Shown here: positions 1 to 6,597 of the stretch, piece after piece
Layout: the number at the start of each line of letters is the position of its first letter
Numbering within the stretch: the stretch's first letter is position 1
Assembly: GCA_964558295.1 (NCBI GenBank)
Contig: CAZLDQ010000196.1
Span: 1-10,775 of the forward strand
Direction: 5' to 3'
DNA length: 10,775 bases
Source of the DNA: JBDKTH01 sp964558295
GTDB lineage: Bacteria; Planctomycetota; Planctomycetia; Pirellulales; Thermoguttaceae
Program-made: the position numbers and the translations under genes
The notes under the pieces: model-generated
The model's database searches: none
Seen by the model: only the letters and a program-made list of their open reading frames with translations
Told to the model about the DNA's origin: nothing

Positions 1-1703
1 TTCCAGAACCCTTTCAACTCGTCGCTCCAGCCGCTGGTGTCGGGATCGCGCATCAGGTCGATCATGTTCAAAGCCGCTTGGGTGAGCGAGGCGTGCAAGG
101 GACGCCGGTAGTCTTTGACGCCCATCACCTGATCGGAGAGATATTCCAGCGACTTGCGCCAATCGCCCGGCATGGCCAAGAGACGCCAGGCAACGGTCTG
201 GGGTGAACCGGCTTTCCAGTTCGACCCTTCGAGGCCCAGTACCGGTGTAAAGATCGAGGGCTGTACATTGCCCGTCGCATTGAGAAGCGAGAATCCATAG
301 CGTGATTCTTTGGCGTTTGCCCAACGGAACGGCAGGCAGGCCGGTTCGGCGACCACGGCGACGCATGCGGATCGGTTGCCGGAAATCGGACGTTGCACAA
401 GCGCCATGGGATGCGGCATCATCGTGACGGGCACCATTTCAGGCGAGTCAGGCAGACGCTGGAACTGGTTGAGCGGAGGGAGCAGTACAAACTGGGCTTC
501 CCTGCGGGAACAGTCGTCAAATGCGCTGAAGCCGACGGAATAGAAGCCGTCCCGATCAGGGGTAATTGTCAGGGAGAATTTCAGATCCTGTCGCCCCGGC
601 TCCAGCGACCAGCGGCCAACCGAGACATGTCCTGTTTTGTCAACGTATTGCACCTCGACTGTTGTTTGATCGATCTGCTTAGCCGTTTGCGGGATCAGAT
701 GCTTGGGTTGTGTGGCATAGAAGGGGTTGGCCGCGGTGAAAACGGAGTAGGTTTTTCCGGCTACCACGACTTGCTGTGACACTGTCGCTCCGACCCAGCG
801 CGGATAGCACCAGTAGAATTGTGTATTGATCTGGTCGGCATGCAGCAGGAACAGCCGTTCGGTTTGGGGGGCTTTTTCCAAGGCGAACCATTCGTTATCG
901 ATTCGCAGTTCCGTTCGACGGAGGATCTGCTGAGCGCCACGATTGTCGGCTTGCGCGAGGAATGTGACACGCAGACGCCCGTTGTCGAGTTGGGCTAAAG
1001 GCGTGGCGGGGGTTTCGGGATTCAGGGGGATCACGAAATCCGCGGGTTGTGTAATGGCAACAGGCTTGGGGGACACCCGAAAGCGGGCCAACTGGTGGAA
1101 TGTGAGCTTGTTGGGATCGAGCGAACCGGTTGTCAGGACGATGGCATCACAGCGGGCATGCGGACTGTTGGTGTAGCGCAGGCCGAGCATATGCTCACCG
1201 GCAGCCAGGTCAACAGTCCCCACACGTTGCCAAAGCCAATCGGCGTCGTGGAACCCGCCCGACTGCTTTTCCACGGGGACACCGTCGATGGTCAACTGAA
1301 ATTGCCGGGTACCGGGTAGATAGTCCTTGTACTCCCGGGCTCGGGTCCAAAGATGATACTGGCCTGCGCGGGGGAGGTTGACGGCGGTGAAGGCGTCTGA
1401 AACGGGAGGCTTGCTGCCATTGAGCCCGAGATAGAAGTACCCCAGGGCATCGGGGTCACGGAACTTTCCCCAACTGCCAGGAAACTGGAACTGTTCCGAT
1501 TCGACGCAAACCGTCACCTCCTTCGGGTTCGTGGCGTTTTGAGCTCGGCAATGATCTGTGGGGAGCGATGACGAAACCAGTCCTGCGGCGAAAATCAGCA
1601 AGAGAATCGTTCGAGAGGACCGTATCGGCAAAATCGAAAACAACATATTCAAGCTCGCCAAAGGTTGCTGTGGACAACGGGGCTCAAGGAGGTGCTTCTT
1701 CAT
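1..1703 (-). CDS. Large exported protein with a carbohydrate-binding-like N-terminal domain, cut by the window edge
   Basis: The frame is open from an ATG at 1701-1703 to base 1, giving 567 codons with no stop, so the 3' end lies outside the window. Residues 1-55 hold a basic stretch, a hydrophobic core (TILLLIFAAGLVSSS) and a likely cleavage near CRA-QNA. An ATG at residue 20 is an alternative start and gives a more typical signal peptide; neither has a clear Shine-Dalgarno. Residues about 63-200 look like a CBM6/35-type beta-sandwich: an ESEQF opening, GSWGKF, an aromatic-rich middle (DADWLWQRVG), GEHMLGL and a closing DAIVLTT. Residues about 205-440 are beta-rich and unrecognised. From about 515 the sequence turns helical (LTQAALNMIDLMRD), as if a helical domain begins. 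Export and glycan binding are inferred; I cannot name the catalytic function, if any. It lies 115 bases downstream of the sialidase-fold gene on the same strand. Confidence 0.85.
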   Translation of the reverse strand, partial: MKKHLLEPRCPQQPLASLNMLFSILPIRSSRTILLLIFAAGLVSSSLPTDHCRAQNATNPKEVTVCVESEQFQFPGSWGKFRDPDALGYFYLGLNGSKPPVSDAFTAVNLPRAGQYHLWTRAREYKDYLPGTRQFQLTIDGVPVEKQSGGFHDADWLWQRVGTVDLAAGEHMLGLRYTNSPHARCDAIVLTTGSLDPNKLTFHQLARFRVSPKPVAITQPADFVIPLNPETPATPLAQLDNGRLRVTFLAQADNRGAQQILRRTELRIDNEWFALEKAPQTERLFLLHADQINTQFYWCYPRWVGATVSQQVVVAGKTYSVFTAANPFYATQPKHLIPQTAKQIDQTTVEVQYVDKTGHVSVGRWSLEPGRQDLKFSLTITPDRDGFYSVGFSAFDDCSRREAQFVLLPPLNQFQRLPDSPEMVPVTMMPHPMALVQRPISGNRSACVAVVAEPACLPFRWANAKESRYGFSLLNATGNVQPSIFTPVLGLEGSNWKAGSPQTVAWRLLAMPGDWRKSLEYLSDQVMGVKDYRRPLHASLTQAALNMIDLMRDPDTSGWSDELKGFW

Positions 1704-1735
1704 CAGTCTACCGCTATTTCAGGGTTGACATTCCG

Positions 1736-1764
1736 ATTCTACTGGACCCTGTGCGCCCCCACAA
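1736..1764 (-). promoter_or_regulatory. Candidate sigma70-type promoter for the exported protein gene
   Basis: Read on the minus strand, TTGTGG (1759-1764) and TAGAAT (1736-1741, five of six consensus bases) are separated by exactly 17 bases. Transcription would start near 1729, leaving a leader of about 26 bases before the ATG at 1703. This supports the upstream start and independent expression from the sialidase-fold gene. The -35 matches only at TTG, and planctomycete promoter rules are poorly known to me. Confidence 0.35.
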
Positions 1765-1818
1765 CTTCGTAGATGCGTAAAAAACCTTCGCATTCACGTC
1801 GTTCGTCACTCCTCGGCA

Positions 1819-2949
1819 CTATTGGGGCCATTGGCCGGCGGGCATCGGGCGGAGCACCAGTTTTGCCGGATCGAGAACGACATGCTTGATGCTTTGGCGT
1901 CGCCATGTATAAGTGATGTGCACCAAGCCATCGCGGGTCTGAATCACGGCAGGGTAGGAATACTCTCCAGGGGTGTTCTCCAGCACCAAGGCGGCTTCCC
2001 ACTGCTTGCCGTCTGGAGAAACGGCGACGTTCAGCGGCGAGCGGGGGCCGCCCCAGCGGCCTGGAGTCAGGCCGGTATGATTGTAAACTAGCAAGTGGCG
2101 TCCATCGGTCAGGGTAACGGCATCGGTACCGGAGTTTGGATTTGGCAATGTGCCGAGAGTCATCGTTCCCCAGGTTTTTCCGCCGTCTTCGGACCAAATG
2201 TCAAAGAGCTTGCCTTGGCGTGTGCGTCCCAACGCTTGGAGCCGCCCCTCGGGATGGAACAGGATGCTTGGTTGAATGGCGGCGATCTGCTTTCCGTCAT
2301 TGACTGGCCCGATGATCGTCCAGGTCTTTCCCAAATCGGCTGTGGATTCGAATTGTACGCGCCAGCCGTCGTGCTCCGTGCTCGACGGGCAGAGGAGCGA
2401 GCCGTCAGCGAGTTGGACCGGTTTGTTCTTGACTGGGCCGATCACTCCCTCGGGTAAGGCTTGCGGCTTGGACCATGTGGCCCCAGCATCGGTGGATGTC
2501 ATGATCATTCCGAGCCAATGACTCGGTCCAGGGCCCGCCTTCTTGGAACTCATTTTGTAGAAGAGCATCAGCGGGCCGCTCTTCGGCTGAAAGAGGACCG
2601 GATTCCAGCAAGGATACCGCTCCTCGGCCGACACCACGCCGTTGGCAACTTCCACCGGCGAGGTCCAGCCGCCGGCCTCCTGACGCGCGAGCCAAATACC
2701 GACGTCCCGGTGCCCTTCCTTCGTACCGCCAAACCAGGCTGCTACCAGGCCACGCTCGGTTTCGACAAGGGTTGAAGCGTGACATTGCTGAAATGGCGCA
2801 CGTTGGAAGATCAATTCACTGTGCACCACGCCAGGCCCATGGCCGTCCTCGGCTCCCAAGATCGTTCCGGAGAACACTTGGAGCATCAGCATCGTGGTAG
2901 CCGCGACGAGTGCCATGGTTGTGTACGAACGCAGGAGATTGTGACTCAT
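1819..2949 (-). CDS. Exported sialidase-fold protein (BNR repeat-like domain)
   Basis: 376 residues. The start at 2949 is favoured over an in-frame upstream codon at 3018 because GGGGAGA (2956-2962) lies 6 bases before it and a signal peptide follows directly (hydrophobic residues about 10-31, cleavage near LGA-EDG). The mature part is a six-bladed propeller of the BNR_2 type, with the family opening CHASTLVE (56-63) and AWFGGTKEG (71-79), followed by Asp-box motifs STDAGATW (152-159), DLGKTW (205-210), SEDGGKTW (253-260) and SPDGKQW (311-317). Members are usually labelled exo-alpha-sialidase, but the FRIP arginine motif of classical GH33 sialidases is absent, so the substrate is open; other glycans are equally possible. 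It is probably periplasmic or secreted. It starts 494 bases after the cls gene and may be expressed on its own. Confidence 0.9.
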   Translation of the reverse strand: MSHNLLRSYTTMALVAATTMLMLQVFSGTILGAEDGHGPGVVHSELIFQRAPFQQCHASTLVETERGLVAAWFGGTKEGHRDVGIWLARQEAGGWTSPVEVANGVVSAEERYPCWNPVLFQPKSGPLMLFYKMSSKKAGPGPSHWLGMIMTSTDAGATWSKPQALPEGVIGPVKNKPVQLADGSLLCPSSTEHDGWRVQFESTADLGKTWTIIGPVNDGKQIAAIQPSILFHPEGRLQALGRTRQGKLFDIWSEDGGKTWGTMTLGTLPNPNSGTDAVTLTDGRHLLVYNHTGLTPGRWGGPRSPLNVAVSPDGKQWEAALVLENTPGEYSYPAVIQTRDGLVHITYTWRRQSIKHVVLDPAKLVLRPMPAGQWPQ

Positions 2950-2996
2950 CGGATGTCTCCCCGTGGGAAAATGGTATTCTGAAACGGTGCTCCTTG

Positions 2997-3025
2997 ATTG
3001 TGTCCGGCGAGTGTCCAATCTGCAA
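2997..3025 (-). promoter_or_regulatory. Weak promoter-like pair upstream of the sialidase-fold gene
   Basis: On the minus strand TTGCAG (3020-3025) is followed after 17 bases by CACAAT (2997-3002). Seven of twelve consensus positions match and the spacing is ideal. The leader to the start at 2949 would be about 40 bases. Matches of this quality occur by chance. Confidence 0.2.
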
Positions 3026-3395
3026 GTCCTCAGCAGATTCGACTGGGAGGCCTCTCATGACCGAGGGGAATAGCCCCCGTGGGACACCATCGCTCTTCGT
3101 CAACAATTTCGAAATATCGTCCCGGGTACGATTCTCCCGGGGGGAGCAAACCTTTGCTGGTGCTGGTCTGCGCGAGTGGTTCAAATTGCTAATGAACGAA
3201 AGGGCGGTCGTTGGAACCGCCATTGGTTGAACGTAGCAGACTGGCTGGCCCAATTTCAAGCCGAATCTTTGGCTCCTTCGTGGAATGTCTGAAAACCCTG
3301 CGGGATGGCGATGCTCACAAGATGTGGTTCATCCGGGACCTTTGAATTTTGCTTGTAGGTCATCGTTCAGCGAGATCCCAGACGACGTACGGGCC

Positions 3396-3441
3396 CTCTT
3401 CTCTGACTTCACCCTTTCGACAAGCCCGAAGCAGAGAAAAG
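3396..3441 (-). terminator. Strong hairpin just after the cls stop codon, likely transcript end
   Basis: Two bases after the TAA of cls, CTTTTCTCTGCTTC pairs with GAAG plus CAGAGAAGAG across a 17-base loop. Thirteen of fourteen positions pair, with one C/A mismatch near the base of the stem and one bulged base (3406). Position and stability suggest it ends or protects the EEP-cls transcript. There is no U-tract after the stem (the next bases are GGCCCG), so it is not a textbook intrinsic terminator and could instead be an mRNA 3'-end stabiliser. Confidence 0.45.
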
Positions 3442-3443
3442 TC

Positions 3444-4901
3444 TTACAGCAGAGGTCCGAGCAAGCGAGCTGCGTTTTCGGTGAGCCGGACGAGGCTGGA
3501 GCGGGCTTGCCAAGCAGCCAGATCCATTGGTTCGGAGCGATCGATGTACGACTGCTGCAACTGGCGCAACTGAGCAATGAACGGCCGGTCGAAAATGGCC
3601 AGTGTAATCTCGAAGTTCAGATAGAGGCTTCGCGGATCCAGGTTGAGCGAGCCAAACAGCCCGAATTCTCCGTCGACGGTAATCGATTTCGTGTGAAGCA
3701 GCCCGTCATAAAAATGAACGACTCGAACGCCAGCCATCAGCAGATCGCCAGCATGGGCTCGGCTGGCCAGACGGACCAATTGCGAGTCGACTCTCTTGGG
3801 GACGACGACTGTCACGGTCACGCCTCGCTGGGCGGCGGAAGCGAGGGCTGTGAGCATGGCTTCGTCGGGAACGAAATAGGGCGTGGTTAACACGAGTTCG
3901 CGCCGGGCTGCGTAGATGGCCATCAAGAGGATTCGCTCAATCGATTCGTTCTGGACGAGAGGCCCCGAGGGAACGACCTGCACCACGGCGGTTCCACGTT
4001 CCGGCTGGGGGTGGATGTCGGACGTCTTGGCCAGCTTTTCGATCCCTTCGCCGGTTTCCAGTTCCCAATCCTCGATGAAAGTGGCGGCCAATCCTTCGAC
4101 GGCCGGGCCTTCGACGCGAACCATGGCGTCGATCCATTGGCCAACGCCTGCTTCTTGTTTGAAATAGCGGGGATCGACCAGATTGAGGCTCCCGGTATAA
4201 GCGACCTGGCCGTCGACGACGACGATCTTTCGATGCAACCGCAAGTCGAAGCGAACGAAGAGGCTCCGGATCAGCCCACCTGGAAGCGCCGCCTCGACCG
4301 CAACGCCCGCTTGGCGGAGAGTGTCGGCCAGGGGACTACGCAGAAAAGTCCGGCTACCCACGGCATCGACCAAGACCCGACAGGTAACGCCTCGCGCAGC
4401 GGCTCGAAGCAGGGCTTCGGCCACTTCGTCGGCCCTTCCACCTTGATTCCAGATGTAGAACTCCAAGTGGCAGGTCTGCCGAGCCGCGTCGATATCGGCG
4501 GTCAAGCGGCGGAAGACCTCGTCCGCGGAAGACAACAGTTCCAGCCGATTGCCTGGCATTGCCGGAAGGCCAACCACGGCATCGATCAGTCGCGAGACGG
4601 GTTCACACTCGGCATTTAATGAGAGCCTTGCAATCGAACTGCGTTGTTTTACATTCTGAAGCCACTGCTGGTAGGGGCTGTGGATTGTACGGGCCCATTC
4701 GGCGCGGCGGTTGCCAAGGCGCAGTTCGCCGACAATCAGATAGGCGACGGCCCCCACGAAGGGCACCACGAGGATCATCGTCAGCCAAGCCAACGAGACG
4801 CCCACGGACCTGCGTCGCATGATGACCCGAATGGAAAACCCGATGCGGATCAGCAGATCGACGGCCAGAGCGGCCAACGCGGTCCAACTGACATATTCCA
4901 T
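3444..4901 (-). CDS. cls: Cardiolipin synthase, phospholipase D superfamily
   Basis: 485 residues, almost the length of E. coli ClsA (486). This family joins two phosphatidylglycerol molecules into cardiolipin and glycerol at the inner membrane. The N-terminus has two membrane segments (about 5-27 and 37-58) of the PLDc_N type. Two HKD catalytic motifs follow: HRKIVVVD (H223, K225, D230) with GSLNL after it, and HTKSITVD (H403, K405, D410) with GSLNLD after it. Both lobes look intact. The start ATG is preceded by AGGA with a 6-base spacer, inside the downstream copy of a 16-bp tandem repeat. The EEP gene ends 31 bases upstream, so the two are very likely co-transcribed, and a strong hairpin follows the stop. 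Related PLD-type phospholipid synthases cannot be excluded, but membrane anchor, length and motifs fit Cls best. Confidence 0.95.
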   Translation of the reverse strand: MEYVSWTALAALAVDLLIRIGFSIRVIMRRRSVGVSLAWLTMILVVPFVGAVAYLIVGELRLGNRRAEWARTIHSPYQQWLQNVKQRSSIARLSLNAECEPVSRLIDAVVGLPAMPGNRLELLSSADEVFRRLTADIDAARQTCHLEFYIWNQGGRADEVAEALLRAAARGVTCRVLVDAVGSRTFLRSPLADTLRQAGVAVEAALPGGLIRSLFVRFDLRLHRKIVVVDGQVAYTGSLNLVDPRYFKQEAGVGQWIDAMVRVEGPAVEGLAATFIEDWELETGEGIEKLAKTSDIHPQPERGTAVVQVVPSGPLVQNESIERILLMAIYAARRELVLTTPYFVPDEAMLTALASAAQRGVTVTVVVPKRVDSQLVRLASRAHAGDLLMAGVRVVHFYDGLLHTKSITVDGEFGLFGSLNLDPRSLYLNFEITLAIFDRPFIAQLRQLQQSYIDRSEPMDLAAWQARSSLVRLTENAARLLGPLL

Positions 4902-4903
4902 CG

Positions 4904-4935
4904 CCAGTCCTGCTGACTACCAGTCCTGCTGACTA
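4904..4935 (-). repeat. Perfect 16-bp tandem duplication between the EEP and cls genes
   Basis: The unit TAGTCAGCAGGACTGG (minus strand) occurs twice head to tail, at 4920-4935 and 4904-4919, with no mismatch. The first copy supplies the TAG stop of the EEP gene. Each copy carries an AGGA core, and the second sits 6 bases before the cls ATG as its ribosome binding site. It looks like a recent slippage duplication that widened the junction from 15 to 31 bases. Confidence 0.9.
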
Positions 4936-5715
4936 AGGGAGGTTCGCTGACCGGTCGGAGTTATGCCCGGCCCATTGCAAGGTGGCAACGACGGGGCGAT
5001 GATCCGAGACGACATCGGAGAGCGTCCGATAGTCGACAAATTCCAACTCCGGGGAGATGAGGATCCAGTCGAGCCGCCGGTTGAACAGTGGAAACGTGCA
5101 GAGGTCTTTAGCGCTCGGCGCATAGGCGTGCAGGTGCAACCGCTCCATCAAGACGGCGAGGGTTTGTTCCCTTCCTCCGTACCCACAATTGAAATCCCCC
5201 ATCAGCACCAACGGCCGGTTGCGTCCTTCCAAACGCCGAACGAGTTCGTCGGACTGCCGCTTGCGCACACCTTTTCGGCTGACGGCAAGGTGGACGGAGA
5301 CCACATCGAGTTGGCGCTGCGGCAGACCTGGCCAGGCAATGGTGGCCAGAACCATTCCCTTCGACAGGATCGGCCAAGCCGGATGGAACGTATGGGATAC
5401 CGGTGTCTCCAGCGAGGATCGCGACAGGAGGGCCGTGCCATAGCGGAGCCTTAGCACTTTGACGTGTTCGCCATGGACAAAGTACGGCGCCTCGGTCAGG
5501 CCGGCAAGAAACTCGACATGATGGAACCGGCCGCTCCAAAGGGAGGGGCCGTCGGCCTCTTGAATTGCGACCACTTCGGGATGCTCGCGTCGGATCAGGG
5601 CTGCGACCTGGGCGAGATTGGCTTGCAGCGTACGCCGGCGCATGAGGGCCTGATGCCATCCATTGCATCGCCCGTGGGCCAAGTTGAGTGACATAACAGT
5701 CAATGTTGTCTGCAC
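4933..5715 (-). CDS. Endonuclease/exonuclease/phosphatase family protein
   Basis: 260 residues from a GTG at 5713-5715. The metal-dependent EEP (DNase I-like) fold is clear, with the expected active-site residues in order: N11 in SLNLAHG, E53 in IQEAD, H142 in VSVHL, D174 and N176 in LMGDFN, D216 in LDWI, and D238/H239 in SDHRP. No signal peptide or membrane segment is evident. Family members cleave nucleic acids, phosphoinositides, sphingomyelin or other phosphoesters, and the substrate cannot be told from sequence. The cls gene follows by 31 bases, like E. coli ybhP before clsB, which hints at phospholipid metabolism. The start is uncertain: GTG 5715 lies almost directly after a G8 tract, TTG at 5701-5703 is better spaced from it, and ATG 5694 would remove part of the first beta strand. 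Confidence 0.9.
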   Translation of the reverse strand: MQTTLTVMSLNLAHGRCNGWHQALMRRRTLQANLAQVAALIRREHPEVVAIQEADGPSLWSGRFHHVEFLAGLTEAPYFVHGEHVKVLRLRYGTALLSRSSLETPVSHTFHPAWPILSKGMVLATIAWPGLPQRQLDVVSVHLAVSRKGVRKRQSDELVRRLEGRNRPLVLMGDFNCGYGGREQTLAVLMERLHLHAYAPSAKDLCTFPLFNRRLDWILISPELEFVDYRTLSDVVSDHRPVVATLQWAGHNSDRSANLP

Positions 5716-5718
5716 ACT

Positions 5719-5726
5719 CCCCCCCC
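5719..5726 (-). other. G8 homopolymer just upstream of the EEP start
   Basis: Eight consecutive G on the coding strand, followed by AGT and the GTG start codon. The GGGGGAG run is the only Shine-Dalgarno-like element for this gene. Tract-length change here would alter ribosome-binding-site spacing without changing the reading frame. Confidence 0.6.
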
Positions 5727-5761
5727 AATATTGCGTCGACCTGTCCCAACCACTTGTCTGA

Positions 5762-5790
5762 ATTGTAGAGCGAAATGCAGGAGGAGGCTA
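5762..5790 (-). promoter_or_regulatory. Candidate promoter for the EEP-cls operon
   Basis: On the minus strand TACAAT (5762-5767, five of six consensus) lies 17 bases after TAGCCT (5785-5790, three of six). The start of transcription would be near 5755, about 40 bases before the GTG. The -10 is good and the -35 is poor. Confidence 0.3.
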
Positions 5791-5864
5791 GCCGGGCGGA
5801 GGCTGGAACGCTTGCCATAGAAGGGGGTGGCCGGATGGTATTTACCCCGCCGCGCCCAGCCCAC

Positions 5865-5892
5865 TGGGCATTCCCCGTTTTCCCGGTATAAT
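5865..5892 (+). promoter_or_regulatory. Candidate promoter for the trmO gene with a consensus -10
   Basis: A perfect TATAAT (5887-5892) follows TGGGCA (5865-5870, four of six) with a 16-base spacer. Transcription would start near 5898-5900. That places the in-frame ATG at 5891 upstream of the transcript, so the ATG at 5945 is the likely start. This is the best promoter match in the window. Confidence 0.5.
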
Positions 5893-5924
5893 GGCCAGCA
5901 TCCGGTGCCCCACAGCAAGGTGCG

Positions 5925-5933
5925 AGGAGGAGG
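5925..5933 (+). promoter_or_regulatory. Purine-rich ribosome binding site deciding the trmO start
   Basis: AGGAGGAGG contains two overlapping perfect AGGAGG cores. The distal one ends 11 bases before the ATG at 5945, slightly longer than usual but acceptable. It sits inside any frame started from ATG 5891, which argues against that start. Confidence 0.55.
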
Positions 5934-5944
5934 CCCAGTCGCCC

Positions 5945-6430
5945 ATGGAGCACTCAAGTCTCATGCCGCCCGTTGGGATCATTCGCTCCCCTCACAAGGA
6001 AGCTCACGGCACACCGATTCAGGGTGTGTTTAACGATCAGCGTGTCGAAGCATGGGTTGAATTGCAGGATGAGTATGTCGCAGGCCTCAAAGACCTGGAC
6101 GGGTTCAGTCATGCGATTTTGCTCTATTACTTCCATCGGTCGAATCGGGAAGAAGTCGTCGGAAAGCCCATGTTGGAAGAAAAAGAGCACGGGATCTTCG
6201 CCATCCGTAGCCCGCACCGGCCCAATCATATCGGCTTGTCAGTGGTCCGGATCAAGCGAATCGACGGAAAGCGGCTCTACTTTTCCGAGGTGGACGTTCT
6301 GGACGGCACTCCGGTTCTCGATATCAAACCGTATGTCAAGCAGTTCGATTGCCGGAATGATGCGGTAAGCGGTTGGATCGAGAAGCATTTTCAGGATGGC
6401 AAGTCCCCGGTGAATACCAGAGCCAAATAG
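5945..6430 (+). CDS. trmO: tRNA (N6-threonylcarbamoyladenosine-N6)-methyltransferase TrmO, TsaA/YaeB fold
   Basis: 161 residues. The family uses S-adenosylmethionine to methylate t6A37 in threonine tRNA, giving m6t6A, in the cytoplasm. Diagnostic stretches are VGIIRSP with TPIQ (10-26), DGFSHAILLYYFHRS (52-66), RSPHRPNHIGLS (88-99) and DVLDGTPVLDIKPY (117-130). The last two are the hallmark TsaA motifs and look intact. It is a single-domain form, shorter than E. coli TrmO (about 235 residues), lacking the C-terminal extension. The start at 5945 is chosen from the ribosome binding site at 5925-5933 and the promoter at 5865-5892; ATG 5891 would overlap the -10, and ATG 5963 is a further alternative. 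The EEP gene is transcribed divergently on the other side. The exact tRNA target is inferred from the family. Confidence 0.92.
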   Translation: MEHSSLMPPVGIIRSPHKEAHGTPIQGVFNDQRVEAWVELQDEYVAGLKDLDGFSHAILLYYFHRSNREEVVGKPMLEEKEHGIFAIRSPHRPNHIGLSVVRIKRIDGKRLYFSEVDVLDGTPVLDIKPYVKQFDCRNDAVSGWIEKHFQDGKSPVNTRAK

Positions 6431-6473
6431 TCTCAACCGTGCGGGAGGCAGCAACGACACGACCCATCGTTCC

Positions 6474-6502
6474 TTGACAGGTCTTCGAATTGTCAATACG
6501 GT
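6474..6502 (+). promoter_or_regulatory. Consensus -35 within an inverted repeat, upstream of the DUF4380-like gene
   Basis: A perfect TTGACA (6474-6479) is followed after 17 bases by TACGGT (6497-6502), a weak -10. The same TTGACA forms an inverted repeat with TGTCAA (6491-6496) across 11 bases, which resembles an operator overlapping a promoter. Transcription would start near 6509 and leave a leader of about 90 bases before the ATG at 6598. Both the promoter and operator readings are inference. Confidence 0.35.
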
Positions 6503-6597
6503 TCTTCTTACCCTCTGCGGTGAGGAAGAGCATCATTCGGAGCGTGATGACGATGAGGCGGCAACCTGAAAAGTTGGAGCCAAAGGGACGCACAACG

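Larger units (their letters stand above)
2950..3443. other. Non-coding spacer between cls and the sialidase-fold gene
   Basis: No convincing gene lies here. Open frames crossing it on both strands have no recognisable domain or good ribosome binding site and look like by-products. The spacer holds the hairpin after cls (3396-3441), a smaller inverted repeat GGCGGT/ACCGCC at 3203-3221, two CCCGGG sites (3121-3126 and 3136-3141), the second inside a CTCCC/GGGAG palindrome at 3134-3146, and a weak promoter-like pair for the sialidase-fold gene (2997-3025). The Shine-Dalgarno of that gene is at 2956-2962. Confidence 0.6.

Noticed and set aside
1772..1794. An ATGCG/CGCAT inverted repeat with a T-run, downstream of the sialidase-fold gene, as a terminator.
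   Set aside because: The stem is only five pairs and the T-run lies in the loop rather than after the stem.
2816..3259. A 147-codon minus-strand frame across the cls/sialidase-fold spacer.
   Set aside because: It overlaps the N-terminal coding part of the sialidase-fold gene in another frame and lacks any domain or start signal.
3285..4619. Plus-strand frames of about 200 codons opposite cls (3285-3890 and 4011-4619).
   Set aside because: They mirror the cls coding strand, show no family features, and cls is intact with both HKD motifs.
5108..5953. A 281-codon minus-strand frame overlapping the EEP gene.
   Set aside because: It lies in another frame of the same strand as the EEP gene, whose active-site motifs are complete; composition is low-quality and no domain is seen.
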